This document shows, piece after piece, positions 15,317 to 26,036 of a stretch of DNA of 64,000 bases; the stretch's first letter is position 1; each line of letters begins with the position of its first letter. The stretch is from Oikopleura dioica. Taxonomy: Eukaryota > Chordata > Appendicularia > Copelata > Oikopleuridae. The DNA lies in the NCBI GenBank assembly GCA_907165135.1, contig OU015569.1, positions 620,001 through 684,000 of the forward strand. Direction: 5' to 3'. The notes beneath the pieces were generated by a model. The model saw only the letters and a list, made by a program, of their open reading frames with translations, was not told where the DNA came from and made no database searches. The position numbers were made by a program, and so were the translations under genes.

Positions 15317-15441
15317 AAGCTACAGACGGTGACTGAGATAACGAATATTGTCATCAAGTTCTCTGATAAGCCAATTTTACTGTAAATCGACCAATCAGAG
15401 TCTTGGATGGAAATATTCGTTATCAAAGCAACCTTCTGTAG
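15317..15441. mobile_element. Short foldback MITE
   Basis: About 33-bp imperfect inverted ends: GCTACAGACGGTGACTGAG with ATAACGAATATT on the left, AATATTCGTTATCAAAGC with AACCTTCTGTAG on the right. Confidence 0.55.
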
Positions 15442-15825
15442 AAATGAAAAAACAGGTTACCTAGAAGAGTAAAAAGCGCTGGATCTGATTCTAGTTCTTT
15501 GCAGGCGCCAAAACGCAAGTCCGGGCCCATGCTGGTCTTCTGCAGCCTATTCGTCTGTTCGTCGAGTGGCAATTCTTGAGTTGTGCTTCTTCTTTCTTCT
15601 TTGCTCTTTTTTTTCTCTTGAATCGATTTTCCAAAAACGCTGCCGCCGCGCGCCCAATCGGCTCGTCCGGCGCTCGCTTTGAAAATACGCGCGCGCAGGA
15701 GGAGCTGCTCTGCTCTTTTCTCGCCCTAGTGGCCAATTATTTCAAAATCCAAATTTTTTTGGATTTGCAAAAATGAAGACGCGCAGCTGATATTTCCAAC
15801 AAAACAGACACAAAAGAGTGAAACA

Positions 15826-16014
15826 GGAGGTAGCCTTGTTCATCCTCTTGCTTCCTGCATGAGCCCCCTTGTTCATTCTCTGAGCTCCGCAGTTTGTGTA
15901 GGAGACCTGAGTCAGGTTCTCAGAACCTGACTCAGTTTTCCTAAACAGCTTGCCGAGCACAGAGGATGAACAAGGGGGCTCATGCAGTAAATAAGAGGAT
16001 GAACAAGGCTACTC
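15826..16014. mobile_element. MITE-B (CCTTGTTCATCC family), with MITE-A relic inside
   Basis: Arms of about 50 bp: TAGCCTTGTTCATCCTCTTG then GCATGAGCCCCCTTGTTCAT, mirrored at 15961-16014. A trimmed MITE-A (about 15903-15963, GACTCAGG arms and TTGCCGAGCACAG) occupies the centre. A second family member is at 44176-44330. Confidence 0.7.
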
Positions 16015-16032
16015 CCTATTTTCCAAAAGTAT

Positions 16033-16312
16033 GGGTGGCGGGCGCCCAGGTTCACAATCGGTTGGTTCACAATTTTGTGAACCCGGTTCACAGTTTTGTG
16101 AACCTGGTTCACAATTTCGGTCAAAAAAGTGTCTCAAACTGACTAAAGGCGCGGCTGTAGAGAAAGTTTATAACGTCAAAAATGAGTTTCTCTTTGAAAT
16201 CAGGCGCGGAGCGCATACAGACCCCTGATTTTATACTTTTAAAAATTTTGTGAACCGGGTTCACACAGATTGCGAACCGGGTTCACAATTGTGAACCTGG
16301 GCGCCCTACACC
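16033..16312. mobile_element. MITE-C, 9-bp target duplication
   Basis: 280 bp. Flanked by perfect CAAAAGTAT duplications (16024-16032 and 16313-16321). Ends GGGTGGCGGGCGCCCAGG and, inverted, GGTGTAGGGCGCCCAGG. The interior repeats the palindrome GGTTCACAATTTTGTGAACC several times. A 9-bp duplication fits Mutator-like elements. Confidence 0.8.
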
Positions 16313-16652
16313 CAAAAGTATTGATTCAGTAAAAAGCAGTGGAGGTACATATTTTTTTATTTTTTCAATGTTCGCAGAGCATCAATTTTATATATTTATA
16401 AATATTCAATGAATAAAGCGGTTTATCTTATTATTTACGAAATGAAGTTTGATAAAATAGTGGTGAATGAAAATAGGGAAGTTAACTTTTTTCACAATCG
16501 AGCACCAGAAATGCAGTTTTACACAAATATCTACAGTAGTGATCGCTAGGTGGCGCAAATGCATTTTTGCACATTTGCTTTTGAAATAAGAATTAAATTA
16601 GGGCCGGAAGAGAACGAATGAAAATCGGTCCAGAATAAATAGAGCGCGGGCT

Positions 16653-18673
16653 TCAGCCGCTTTTGAATTTTGGACTGAACTGGTAGACCAGTCGGCTGCT
16701 CACTTGCGGCTTCTGGATGATGCCCTTCTTGTAGTACTGCCGGATCGAGCGCGAGAGCTTGTCGTAGTTCATGTTCGGGCGGTTTTTGCGCAGCCCCCAC
16801 AGCTTCGCCACTTCTTGGCTGTCTTCGATCTTGAAAATCCCTGCGCAGATCATGTTAGACGGAGATTTGAAGAGAGTGGCTTACCTTGCTCTCGGTCGAC
16901 CCATTTGATGCACTTCAAGTACTTTTGCTGGTTCAAAAGCTCGGCCAGAAACTGCCAGAGATGGATCGAGTTCTTGTGGTTGGGCGTCAGGGCCAGGCGA
17001 TCTTGCTCCGTAAATTTGCTGGCTAGAAGAAGGTGAGTGGATGGAAAATCTTTGGAAAGAGTGATGTTGGCCTTCGCAACTTGTAGAGGAAATCTGATTG
17101 AGGGCCTGAAAGAGCTGAAATGAAAAGCCGCGTAGCGGCTTTTTTTAAAAACGAAGCCGCAAAGCGGCTTCGCTACTATTACCATTTCAACCTATGAAAA
17201 ATGCTGGCGAAGCCGCTTCGCGGCTTCCTCTTTAAAAAAGCCGCTACGCGGCTTTTCATTTCAGCTCTTTCAGTCCCTGAATCAGGTTTTCTGCACAGGT
17301 TGCCGAGATTCTATTCCTAATTCTGGAGAAATAAAAGAAAGTTACCTTCTTCGCAAGAAATGGCCTTCTTTGGCACTTTGCGTGTTTTCTGTCGCTTGGC
17401 CTTCTTTTCGGGGTGATAGACTTGGAAAGAAAGGATGTTGAGGTCTGGCTGTTCGTTGAAGTGGCTTCGGCAGGAGAGCTGAGGAGACTGCTCAAAGCCT
17501 GAAATGAGATGGTCAGTAATCGATGAAGAGAAAGAGTGATGAATGTACCGTAGCCGTTGAAGACAGGATGCGAGTGGTGGTGGCTCGAGTAGCTGAACGA
17601 CGGCTGCTCCGGAACGTGCTGGTCGAGGCTGTACAGGTTGCTGTGCGGAGTAGAATACACGTTTTCGTACATATTCTCCCAGGACGCACTGATGGGCGGA
17701 TTTTGCCCGTTTCGCCAAAGCTGGGAAGAGGAAGAGCTGAACTCGGCGCCGGAAGAAGATGAATTGTAAAAGTCCAGACAGTAGTCGGAACTCGAGCCGA
17801 ATTCGACTTGCTGATTGTAGCCTGTGTCTGAGATCTGAAGAACTGTTTTTAAAATGGCAAAAAAGGGCAAGAAATTTAGAAAAAAATTTGATTAAAAAGA
17901 TGATTTAAAATTATAAAAAAAAGTGGGAATCAAGGAAGAAAGCGAGAAAAACTCACCGGTTCGAATTTGAAAGTTTGCTGCGTCTGGTGGGCCGCCATCA
18001 TGTCTTGCTCGCAGGGCGACCAGCTCATGTTTTCTCTGTCCGAGGCGGTGGAATCGTTACTCGAGGCTGAAAGAGTGTCAAAGGCGCTTCCGAGCGAAGA
18101 GTTCTCTTTTTTGAAGCTGTCGATTTGCGGCAGCGTCATTTCGGAAAAAGGGCTAGGTCTCTCAAAGTCGTGTGTGCCCAAGAAAAAAACGCCCGCGCGA
18201 GTGAATCCAGAGCAAGAGCTAAGACTGTGATACAGTTGCCTAAATTACGCTGGAGTGCACTTCAAGTGCAATACAACGCGCACTTATAACACCAAAGTGA
18301 GCTAAAGGCTGTGCCCAACTATCACAATTATTCCCGATTCACACCTCACTCGAGCTACAACACCAAGCTAAACATTCGCATTGTTGCGCGGGTACTTGAA
18401 GCTGGAATTAGCTACAGGCGCGAGCGCCCATTTTTTAAGAGTTGAGTACTCCCTGCCAGTGGCAACCTGTGTAGAAAGAGTGATTGTGTTGCGAAGCCGC
18501 ATCGCGGCTTCGTTCTCAAAAAAGCCGCGACGGGGCTTTTCAATTTAGCTCTTCAGAGCCTGACTCAGGTTTTCTACACAGGTTCCCGAGCCCAGGGCTT
18601 TCAGGGTTTGGGTAAGAATCACAAACTTACGATTAAAAAGGCTGTCAATGTCGACTTGAAACGGATTATCCAT
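16653..18673 (-). CDS. SPDEF: SPDEF-like ETS-domain transcription factor
   Basis: Nuclear DNA-binding regulator. Start exon at 18673 ([14 protein letters not shown]). Then a Ser/Asp-rich activation region (about 18180-17955: [26 protein letters not shown]) and further Ser/Tyr/Gly-rich exons (about 17840-17550). A basic stretch ([17 protein letters not shown]) follows, then the C-terminal ETS domain across two exons: [26 protein letters not shown] (about 16985-16884), then [45 protein letters not shown] (16845-16653). The two recognition-helix arginines (SRSIRQYY) are intact. The [10 protein letters not shown] wording matches SPDEF over other ETS classes. No Pointed domain is evident. Two introns contain MITE-A (17073-17311, 18460-18599). 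The 5' exon-2 junction near 18170 is uncertain. Confidence 0.86.
17073..17311. mobile_element. MITE-A copy in SPDEF intron
   Basis: Arms GACTCAGG-type on both ends with four internal palindromes (GCCGCGTAGCGGC, GAAGCCGCAAAGCGGCTTC and mirrored pair at 17210-17260). Ends with TTGCCGAG at 17301-17308. Confidence 0.8.
18460..18599. mobile_element. MITE-A copy in SPDEF first intron
   Basis: Left arm GGCAACCTGTGTAGAAAG, palindromes GAAGCCGCATCGCGGCTTC and AAAGCCGCGACGGGGCTTTT, right arm CCTGACTCAGGTTTTCTAC and GTTCCCGAGCCCAG. Confidence 0.8.
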
Positions 18674-20859
18674 GTTAGTAACTGGAATAATTCCTTTTTT
18701 CTCAAAAAATAATAATTTTGAAACAGCTCGATTTTGAATCGTTCTGATGAAAAATTCTGATCGCTGAATCGGAATCGAGAGAAAAGCGGGCAAAACGAGT
18801 GCGATAAGCGTTGACCGAGGAGTGGCTCTATCCGGGTGGTCCCGAGCTGCTTATATCGAAATTTCATTACTGTTCATCACGACTATACTCCCCTACTTTG
18901 GCCGTCTAAATGGGCCATTAGCGAGGTATTAATGAAGCGGATCGAAATCAATCCTACCATACGTTGACATGAGTGGAGAATCGACAATCGGCACTTGCGA
19001 AATTTGGGAAATGACTGCAATTTTCTTCCTTGACTTGAGTTTTGGATTATTTACGATAATTATGTGCCATTTTACTTATAAACGCTGCCTGGGGGCGCTA
19101 TTTCCTTCGTGGCGTAAATGCGAACGTAGCAGCCCTCTCGTGACAAACTGATTTCGAATCATGTGTAGAATCGAGGTAATGACCCGTTTCTAGACCCTTC
19201 TACTCCTATATACAGACAGTTTTCCGACGTACAGACGTTTTTTTCGAGTGGAAACGAGAAAACTATAGCACGTCTTTCGTACTTTCATTTCCAGCTTTAA
19301 TTTTGGCTAAGTTACTGATACATTACTGATACCAATGATACTTAAGGGTGTCAACATCGATAAGAGACATTCGACTCATAAGAGATACCCTTACTCAATC
19401 GATGTTGACACCCTTAAAACCATTCTTTTTTCCAAATTCAACGGGAACTCTATACGATAAAAGGCCTGGTACACCCTTAATTTCTTGCCCCTTACTGCTT
19501 ACTCTACTCAAGTTAAGGGTCTACGCTATCTTGTTTTGGATTTTGAAATATTTAAGGGTATAGCTGTAGCTTGGACAAGAAAAGCTTCATTTATGCGATT
19601 TTCGTATAATACTTTGGGCTTCTTTTAAGGGTATCAACTCTGATATTATTACCCATACAGTATGGGAAATAATACAGTATGGGAAATAATAGAGGCAAAT
19701 TCATTACAAAATAAATTCTAATCCAAGTATTCCTATTTTCTATCGATTGAAATAGCGGTAAACGCCGGGGCAATCCACATCATCTCCGGATTTCCGGAGT
19801 GAACTAAATCGGATCAAGCGAGCTAAAATACCGATTTCCGGGTTCAGAACCAGCGCTTCTTTTTGAATTAAAAATAAGCTTACTTCTGGTTAGTTGTACA
19901 GTGTAGAATCTACAGTAGCAACCGCCAGTTTTACGAACGGGAATTCAATTGTGATGCAGGATTACGTATTCGTGTCAATTACATTTTCCACCTTCTCAAC
20001 GGGAGAGGCCCTCCTTAATCAGCATAATGAATTCTCAATTTACGCGGTTTATCGATTTGTGCGTTTTCTCCTTGCGACGAACAGACCCGCCGAAATTCTC
20101 AACCGTCAGATGCGCCCCAGTCCGTAGACTGTTCTTCCTGCACGTCAATGTTGAGGTCCCATGATCGGACAAATGTCAAAGCTGACATTTCCGATTCTCG
20201 AGCGAGCAAGTCTGCGAATGTCTGAATTAACATTCCGCGACTGGGAGACCGTCCCTCCCTGTTGCTCGGAGGGTTGCCATCACCTGATTCAGGTCACGAG
20301 AGGTAGTTTCCAGCCAAACAAATGGCCACTACAGATGGTAGTTTGACGTACTGGAAAAAAATGGGAGGAGATTAAACTGCAGATCTGCCACCAAGGATAC
20401 TTGCTCATCAATTGCTCATCAATGTTGAGAGGAAAAAGGAAATTCTAGGGAAGACTCTGAAAATCCGATCTCTTGGATTTTGACTGTAAAAATGAAAGAA
20501 CTATGTTTCTAGCAAAATCTTGTATGGTAGTAGGGGGTTATTATTCGAGCTGCCCCTAACCCCAAACCTAACCCACGTGACTAGCCCCCGGGACCCCCAG
20601 CTGAGGCCTAAACCAGGGGCTTCGCCCCCGGACCCCCTTTAAGAGTTCCCAATCCCTAACTCTAACCAGAAGCCCAGATTCTAGAGATATTCGAGGTCTC
20701 AAATCATAGGCTCGAATGATAGCCCCTCTTTACGTCTTCTATAATTCTCGATATTAGGCTAGGCAGCTTGTCAGAAAGTAGATCCGGGCGCGGATTTGAA
20801 ATGGATCCTCTTGCGCAGATTCTTTCGCTCACTTTGCTTCTTCTCGTTCACTTTTCAAG
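18674..20859. other. Intergenic, divergent from SPDEF to the NIDO gene
   Basis: Includes a GC-rich imperfect repeat (CCCCGGGACCCCC twice, about 20585-20640), the TTAAGGGT cluster at 19341-19640 and short open frames without recognisable features. ATATAAGC just upstream of SPDEF (about 18850) could be its TATA box. Confidence 0.45.
19341..19416. repeat. TTAA-bounded foldback (TTAAGGGTGTCAACATCGAT)
   Basis: The 24-base end TTAAGGGTGTCAACATCGAT is mirrored at about 19396-19416 around a 30-base centre. More TTAAGGGT motifs follow at about 19513, 19551 and 19627. TTAA ends recall piggyBac-type MITEs, but no flanking proof exists. Confidence 0.55.
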
Positions 20860-21708
20860 ATGAAGGTGTTTTCTTTAAATGTTTTTGCGTCACTTGCCCT
20901 GGCCAGAGATCGCATGTATCCTCTGCATGTGGAACATTCATTCAGGATGGACTCGAAGGAGATGTCCTTGCCTTTAGGGAAGAGGTTTTTTTTCATCACT
21001 CCCGAAAACGGAAAGTTAACCATAGCAGCTGCTATAGGTGAGTCGGTCTTGATGACGAGTTCCACAGGTTGGACTTTATGTAACAAAAAAGAGAGAAGCT
21101 TCGCGAAGTTGGTAGATTTTGGTAGATACCATTTGGTATTGAGGATGATTTTACTAAAAAACGGAACCTTTCAAAAGAAGAAACTTTGAAGCTGGACGGC
21201 TTCTACTATAACCATCTCAAACTCGGCTACAATGGCTTCATCGGCGGCTCGAACTCGCAGCGAGACTTCCGGATAATCCCAATTCTTTTGATGAATTACG
21301 ATATGTCCCTGAGAGGCGGAACAGTGCGCTATACTGCGAAAGAGAGAGGGAAGTTTCGGGAGGAATTAATCACCATCTCTCGAGAAATGTTCAAGGTACG
21401 GAAACTGAGCAGTCACGAGGAGAGTGATTTCCTAGATTTCGTGGAATCAGCCCAAATGTATTCTGATGACCTGGGACGAAATGATGCCAGTGGACGGGCA
21501 TCAATGTAACACGCGTCATTCTGGCAAGAATCAGTTTCAAGGTGAGCGAAAATGGCCTCGTGACCAAATCTTCCACTCTCTTTCAGCTGCCCTTTTGTGG
21601 GAGGGAGACAGTACTGTCCTCTTCACCAACTACGAGGATATTCAGATGCCCTTGGACTGCGTTTCCAAAAGATATGCCATGGTAAGAGTCGGAAAAATAT
21701 GTCATTAG
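20860..21708 (+). CDS. Secreted NIDO-domain protein
   Basis: ATG at 20860 gives a signal peptide (MKVFSLNVFASLALA). Four exons are visible: 20860-21038 or so; about 21120-21395; about 21447-21540; about 21587-21708. The middle exons carry a nidogen-type NIDO pattern: LGYNGFIGGSNSQRDFRIIP, NYDMSLRGGTVRYT, REELITISREMF, CILMTWDEMMP, NQFQAALLWEGDSTVLFTNY and EDIQ. The last exon ends with VGKICH-stop. NIDO domains occur in extracellular matrix and house-type secreted proteins. The protein is short (about 210 residues) and has no EGF or other domain visible. It converges tail to tail with another NIDO gene, 50 bases between stop codons. Confidence 0.7.
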
Positions 21709-21760
21709 TATTTATTTAATATAACTTGTGTCTGGGTAGATGTTCAACACGGGTTCTTGT

Positions 21761-24392
21761 CTAGCAAAGAGTCGTCTTCGAAACCACCTAGAAAAGCAGT
21801 CAGTGTCTGGCTTATGTGAATTTGTCTGAAGTTACCTCTCCGTGGCAGCATTTCTCCTCGGCGAGGACGAAGTCTCGTGCCTTTCCATTCGAATTATGGC
21901 AGCATCCACGAACAGTAGACGCGATGGGCTTGTTTCCACAGCAAATGTCCGGCTTATGAGAGGAGCATTAGACTGACTTACAGAAAAAGAGGCTTAGGCT
22001 TACCTTAACCCACAGCGGATTTGGCTGGGATGGAACAGTGCCTTTCCCCAGGCAAGAAATTGATACTTCGGATTCCGAAAGCTCAGCACTACTTTGCTCC
22101 TTAAAAATAGCTAATATAGGCGCTTTCCGTTAATTGAATAGTCCCACCGAAAAGTCAGGGATGCTGCCAGAGAGAGTGCTTTCCGTGACGCTGGGATCGT
22201 GCATTTTCTGAATGACGGTTACAACAGTTTCTTGGATTTGCTCGTTCGTAGTGTCTCCGTTTTCGAAACCAAGGGTGTAGGAAATGGTGGCTACGTCGGA
22301 GGGATACGCTCCAGCAGCTTCGGCTTCAGCGATGAGGTACTCTTCTATGTCTTCAAAAGACTGGAAAGATTCGCCAGCCGCGGAGAGAGCAGTTGAAATC
22401 GCGCTAAAATTGGCAACAGCTCGTCTTTTTCGAACAGGGAGACGACCCTTGGGCGTGGCGATCAGGGAGCTTCAGATTCAACTTCTCCGGATGCCACGGA
22501 AACACTTGTGGCGATGTTGACGTCTGTCACGTGGACAGAGACCTTAACAATCTGTTGACGCGTTCATTCACTCTTTTCATACTTATTCTGCTGGATTTAA
22601 GTATAAAATGGCAGCTTATGGAAAAAAAGTATAAGATGTCATGTCCTGTCAAAGATTTCCATCGTGCAATTTTTACCCCAGGCACATTTTATATAATATT
22701 ATGTTTTATATCTAATCCGGCTTTTACGTACGTCAATGGACAACTCCTTCGCAACAAGATCCTCAATCATAACTTCCAAAAGCAACTCCCAAATCGTCGC
22801 TGCTCGCGCGGAGAGAGTACTCGGATCAATCGAGAATAAGAAGGCCAATGGGTCACTAAAAGAGGTAGTCATGCGCTAGGCTGACAGTTGGGCGAATATC
22901 AGAAGCGTCGGCCCGCACATCGGAAGAGAGACATTCATTTTTCCATTACGTGTTTCCTGTCTATTTCGAAGGCATGCTGTGGTGATATTTTCTGCTCCCC
23001 ACTCACCTTGAATCCACAGCTAGCTGTTGATCAGTCAGCGTTATCTGAACTTTAGCCGAGTTGTCGTTGCAGCTATACTCGCTGCTAGTCGATGGGTTGA
23101 TCGGAACCGTCCAGATCGATTCGTAAAAGTCAGGGTCGTAGGCGCAACTGACAGAAAAGTCTGTATTTCCAGCAGCGTCCGTAGTAAATCCTGAAAGAAA
23201 AGAGGGCAAAAATGGGTCGATCGGAAGCAAAAAATACCTTCGAGACAAGAAGCGACTGCATCAAAAGAGTGAAGAGAGGGACTGATGGATTTGTAGACAA
23301 GAGTTGTTTCGTACTGGGTCGAGCCAACTTCCAGCTCGCCGCATTCCGTGAAGCTCCGAGAGTCCGTGCACTCGAGATAGTTGCTCGCGTCCCAGATCAT
23401 CGAAGAGCCATATGGAACGTCCTTCTCTCCGAGCACAGTCTTGAAGCAGCCATTCGAATGGCTGCAAGGTGGCACAATATTAATTCACCTTAATAGGAAA
23501 GGCTTACCCTTCGTGCGCCAAAATTCCCACAAAAGGAGTTTGGCCAGCATCATCTTCTGTCCAAGAAGGAGGACCGTTGTGGTAGGAGAATACGCTGAAA
23601 GTTTGGACGTTGTTCGAGACCAAGGCAACTTAGATATTGGTCAAAGACAGATACTTAGATAACGTCTAGACTACTGGCAGTAATGCTATTTTGATGTCAT
23701 GATCAAGTCCTTGGAAGGTCTTTTTAGCGCCATCAGGGCCAACTACGTCAACCCATGTCGCGGAGAATGCGTTTTCCAGCGAGAAGCTTTCCCACTCTGT
23801 CTGACAAAGGATTAGTTGCTTGTCAACTCGGCTAGGAGCAAATAAATGGAAACGAACCTGTGTTCTGATCGTTGCTTCAACGCCTGCTCGGAAAAAGCCA
23901 TCCACGAACGTGGAATAGTGCACACTCGGCGCCCCAGATGTCTGGAAATCGCCCATGAACGGTGCCATAACTATCTTGTGACCATAATCGCTTTGCAACG
24001 TCTGAGAGGTGGAGTTTAGCCCAGTACTAGGGCCGTCGAAAGAAATGGAACCGTCGAAGTTGACAAAAGCAGAGTCGAATTCACGATTTCCAAAAAGCTT
24101 TCGAGGGAATGATTAATCATAAATTACTCCTCGCATATGGGATTTGACGTAGAGCCAGTCATAGAATAAGCTTTAGGCAGAAAGGTAAGGTTATGGAAAA
24201 TGGAGGTTCTGATTCCGAGCTTGAAAGGCGACGCGAAGAAAATCTGCTGCCCATTTTGCTAAAATACGGTTACTCTCTCTTGAAACTCTCTCTCTTTTCG
24301 AATCTTACTGTTATGGTCGGCTGAAAAGGGTAGTCTCCGACAAGGATTGCTCCTCGCGTTACAGCTGATAACAGACTGACCAAAAGCTTCAT
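21761..24392 (-). CDS. Secreted NIDO-domain protein with Cys-rich C-terminal repeats
   Basis: ATG at 24392 begins a signal peptide (MKLLVSLLSAVTRGAILVG). NIDO-type segments follow at 24060-23670: FDGSISFDGPST, HKIVMAPFMGDFQTSG, PSVHYSTFVDGFF, VEATIRTQ, ENAFSATWVDVVG and DIKIALLPVV. Then AGQTPFVGILAHEG-like sequence (about 23560-23500). Cys-containing blocks follow (about 23475-23010: YLECTDSRSFTECGELEVG, TDFSVSCAYDPDFYESIW, EYSCNDNSAKVQITL), then ATISYTLGFENGDTTNE (about 22300) and a galaxin-like CC motif tail (about 21960-21830: DICCGNKP, RGCCHNSNGK, EEKCCHGE). The stop at 21761 depends on one short splice. Likely an extracellular matrix, adhesion or larvacean house protein (inference). Exon borders between 22990 and 22130 are not fully resolved. 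Confidence 0.65.
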
Positions 24393-24621
24393 TTTCAGAT
24401 TCGAAAGGAGATTGATAAGCTCCAAGAGTTTGGGTTCATTTAAGTACTCAATCGTAAAGAAAGGCCTTCTCATCGGGCGAATAATGATTGCAATTAAACC
24501 TGTTTAGGTGGAAATAAACGTCGACACTCGTCTCAAGTCAGCCTATCATCACCCGTTTTCGAGGACGAAGAAGGTATCGCAGGAAAGTGGTTAAAAAACA
24601 TTCGTGCTTGCATTGAAAAAA

Positions 24622-24778
24622 ATGACTGTAATAACCAATGAAAGCTCAAAAGCGCAAGTAACTTTGGAAAGAAAGGACACTTTGCCTACAAAATCGACGG
24701 AGAAACAGTCGTCCATCCCTTCGACTGGAAGAAGGGGATCAAATACGAAGAAGCGAGTCTTTTGTGAAACTGCCATTT
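24622..24778 (+). CDS. Possible small basic Ser/Thr-rich protein or 5' exon
   Basis: A 52-codon frame (MTVITNESSKAQVTLERKD start) ending RVFCETAI-stop. Composition (Ser/Thr/Lys) and position just before the next plus gene make it a possible separate small gene or alternative 5' exon. Weak support: length only. Confidence 0.2.
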
Positions 24779-24863
24779 AATCCTTCCAAACACAAAGCAT
24801 AGTCGAACACGTGATCTCCCGAAACTTCTTTTCAATAAATTCAAATGTACAAACTCCTAAAAA

Positions 24864-25441
24864 ATGACTTCAAGAGACAAAATTAAGAGACAGAAGAGTC
24901 TAAATCGAGTTCGTTTTCAAACGCAGGAAACGCACTTTTCCTCCTGGCCGAGGCGCAAGAAAACCGCAATCAACAAAAACGAGGAGATCAAAAAGAAACT
25001 GCACAATGAGTCGGCTCCAACGGATTATGTAATCGGTAAATTCGAGAGTTCGGAGTGTCTAGGAGCCGAGCAAAAGTGATTAATGACCTTGGCTGCTTGA
25101 CTTTCATTGATAGGCGCGGGAATCGGAAACTTTAATGAATGCTCCGCTGCTAGAAAGATTATACTATCACTTTGAGCTAATTGCGGCTAATTATTTTCAA
25201 AATTGAAGGCCGGAATTGAAGCTAGCGATTCCTGTCCGACAGCGTTCTTGATCTCATGCTGGCCTGCACGCTGACCGTGAGCAATTTCGAAGTAGATCTA
25301 GTAACCCTTATTTTTGCCATTCAGAGGCATCAAATTCTGCAAATCTTGCCTTCTTCTCATCGAAACGCGCTGAAGATTTATCTCCATGCTCAAACAGGGG
25401 CGGCGAAAGAAAGGGACAAAAAGGAAGGAACGGTTTTCTGA
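24864..25441 (+). CDS. Unrecognised small protein, three exons with a GC-AG intron
   Basis: Exons inferred: 24864-25028 (basic N-terminus, MTSRDKIKRQKSLNRVRFQT; ends SAPTDY), 25114-25185 (ARESETLMNAPLLERLYYHF, ELIA) and 25226-25441 (RFLSDSVLDLMLACTLTV, VDLVTLIFAIQRHQILQIL, ending KKEGTVF-stop). The first intron is GT-AG (85 bases), the second a 40-base GC-AG intron; both joins keep frame. The product is about 150 residues: basic disordered head and an alpha-helical, hydrophobic C-terminal half. No known family recognised. Confidence 0.5.
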
Positions 25442-25735
25442 AACAACTACTTTTCTTCCTCGACTAAATTTTCAACTCTTGAGAAACCTGGAAACAGTCT
25501 TCGGAAGAAAATCAGCATTCAAGGAAAAAGTGTATTATGTATAAAATAAACGATTTCTTTGACGCATCTTGACTCTCTTGATTAATTCTGGCTTCGAAAG
25601 GTCAACCAGTTTCTTGTAGCAAAAGACGCTAGCTAGGAGAATCAGTGTTTTTCGGAGTATTTTGAGTTGAAGTCGACCGAGTGTTCGGTTTCTTCACAAG
25701 ACTATCAACGAAAAATGACGCAAAGTTGCGCCGGG

Positions 25736-25748
25736 TATAATATATAAA
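25736..25748 (+). promoter_or_regulatory. TATA-box of the small secreted-peptide gene
   Basis: TATAATATATAAA, about 75 bases before the ATG at 25821, after a GC-containing stretch. Position fits a core promoter with a short 5' leader. Confidence 0.4.
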
Positions 25749-25820
25749 CAAGGACGGTGCCACTGGAGCGAATGTGAAAGCCGAACTCGCCGATTGAGCA
25801 TTTACTAGCATCAGAGCAGA

Positions 25821-26036
25821 ATGAGATTTCTTTTCAACCTTTCGATTTTGCTTTTTTCCTCGAGCAGAGCCGCCCTGGCTCTCTTCCGGGAGCTGGAACA
25901 AATGGTACCTCGCCACCAAAACGGAGTAGCTAGCTTGTACACGCCGCGCTACGCCAGAAGCCGCAGAAAACCAAACTCGCCAAAGATCCTCGACTACTAT
26001 ATCTACCTGTCGAACACGAGACAGCGAGGACAATAA
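25821..26036 (+). CDS. Small secreted peptide precursor (71 residues)
   Basis: Single exon. The first 20 residues (MRFLFNLSILLFSSSRAALA) look like a signal peptide. The mature part has basic clusters (RYARSRRKP) that could be processed, followed by SPKILDYYIYLSNTRQRGQ-stop. A TATA box lies upstream and an AATAAA poly(A) signal overlaps the stop codon (CAA TAA A at 26032-26037), which supports a real, compact transcription unit. No cysteines. Could be a neuropeptide or other secreted factor; no family recognised. Confidence 0.5.
   Translation: MRFLFNLSILLFSSSRAALALFRELEQMVPRHQNGVASLYTPRYARSRRKPNSPKILDYYIYLSNTRQRGQ

Larger units (their letters stand above)
14353..16652. other. Gene-free stretch filled with nested small transposons
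   Basis: Contains a (TA)n tract at 14448-14473, the nested MITE at 14581-14846, a 125-bp inverted-repeat element at 15317-15441, MITE-B, MITE-C and a GC-rich relic GCCGCGCGCGGC at about 15277. An open frame on the minus strand at 15491-15736 (basic, low complexity) is not supported as a gene. Confidence 0.6.

Noticed and set aside
15491-15776. Basic or Ala-rich small proteins on either strand
   Set aside because: Low-complexity text, no splice or family support, and surrounded by transposons.
17115-17260. Rho-independent terminators at the GCCGCGTAGCGGC-T-run hairpins
   Set aside because: They look like bacterial terminators but occur only inside MITE-A copies of a eukaryotic genome.
24591-24776. 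Minus-strand 61-residue hydrophobic protein
   Set aside because: Exact antisense of a plus frame, no other evidence.
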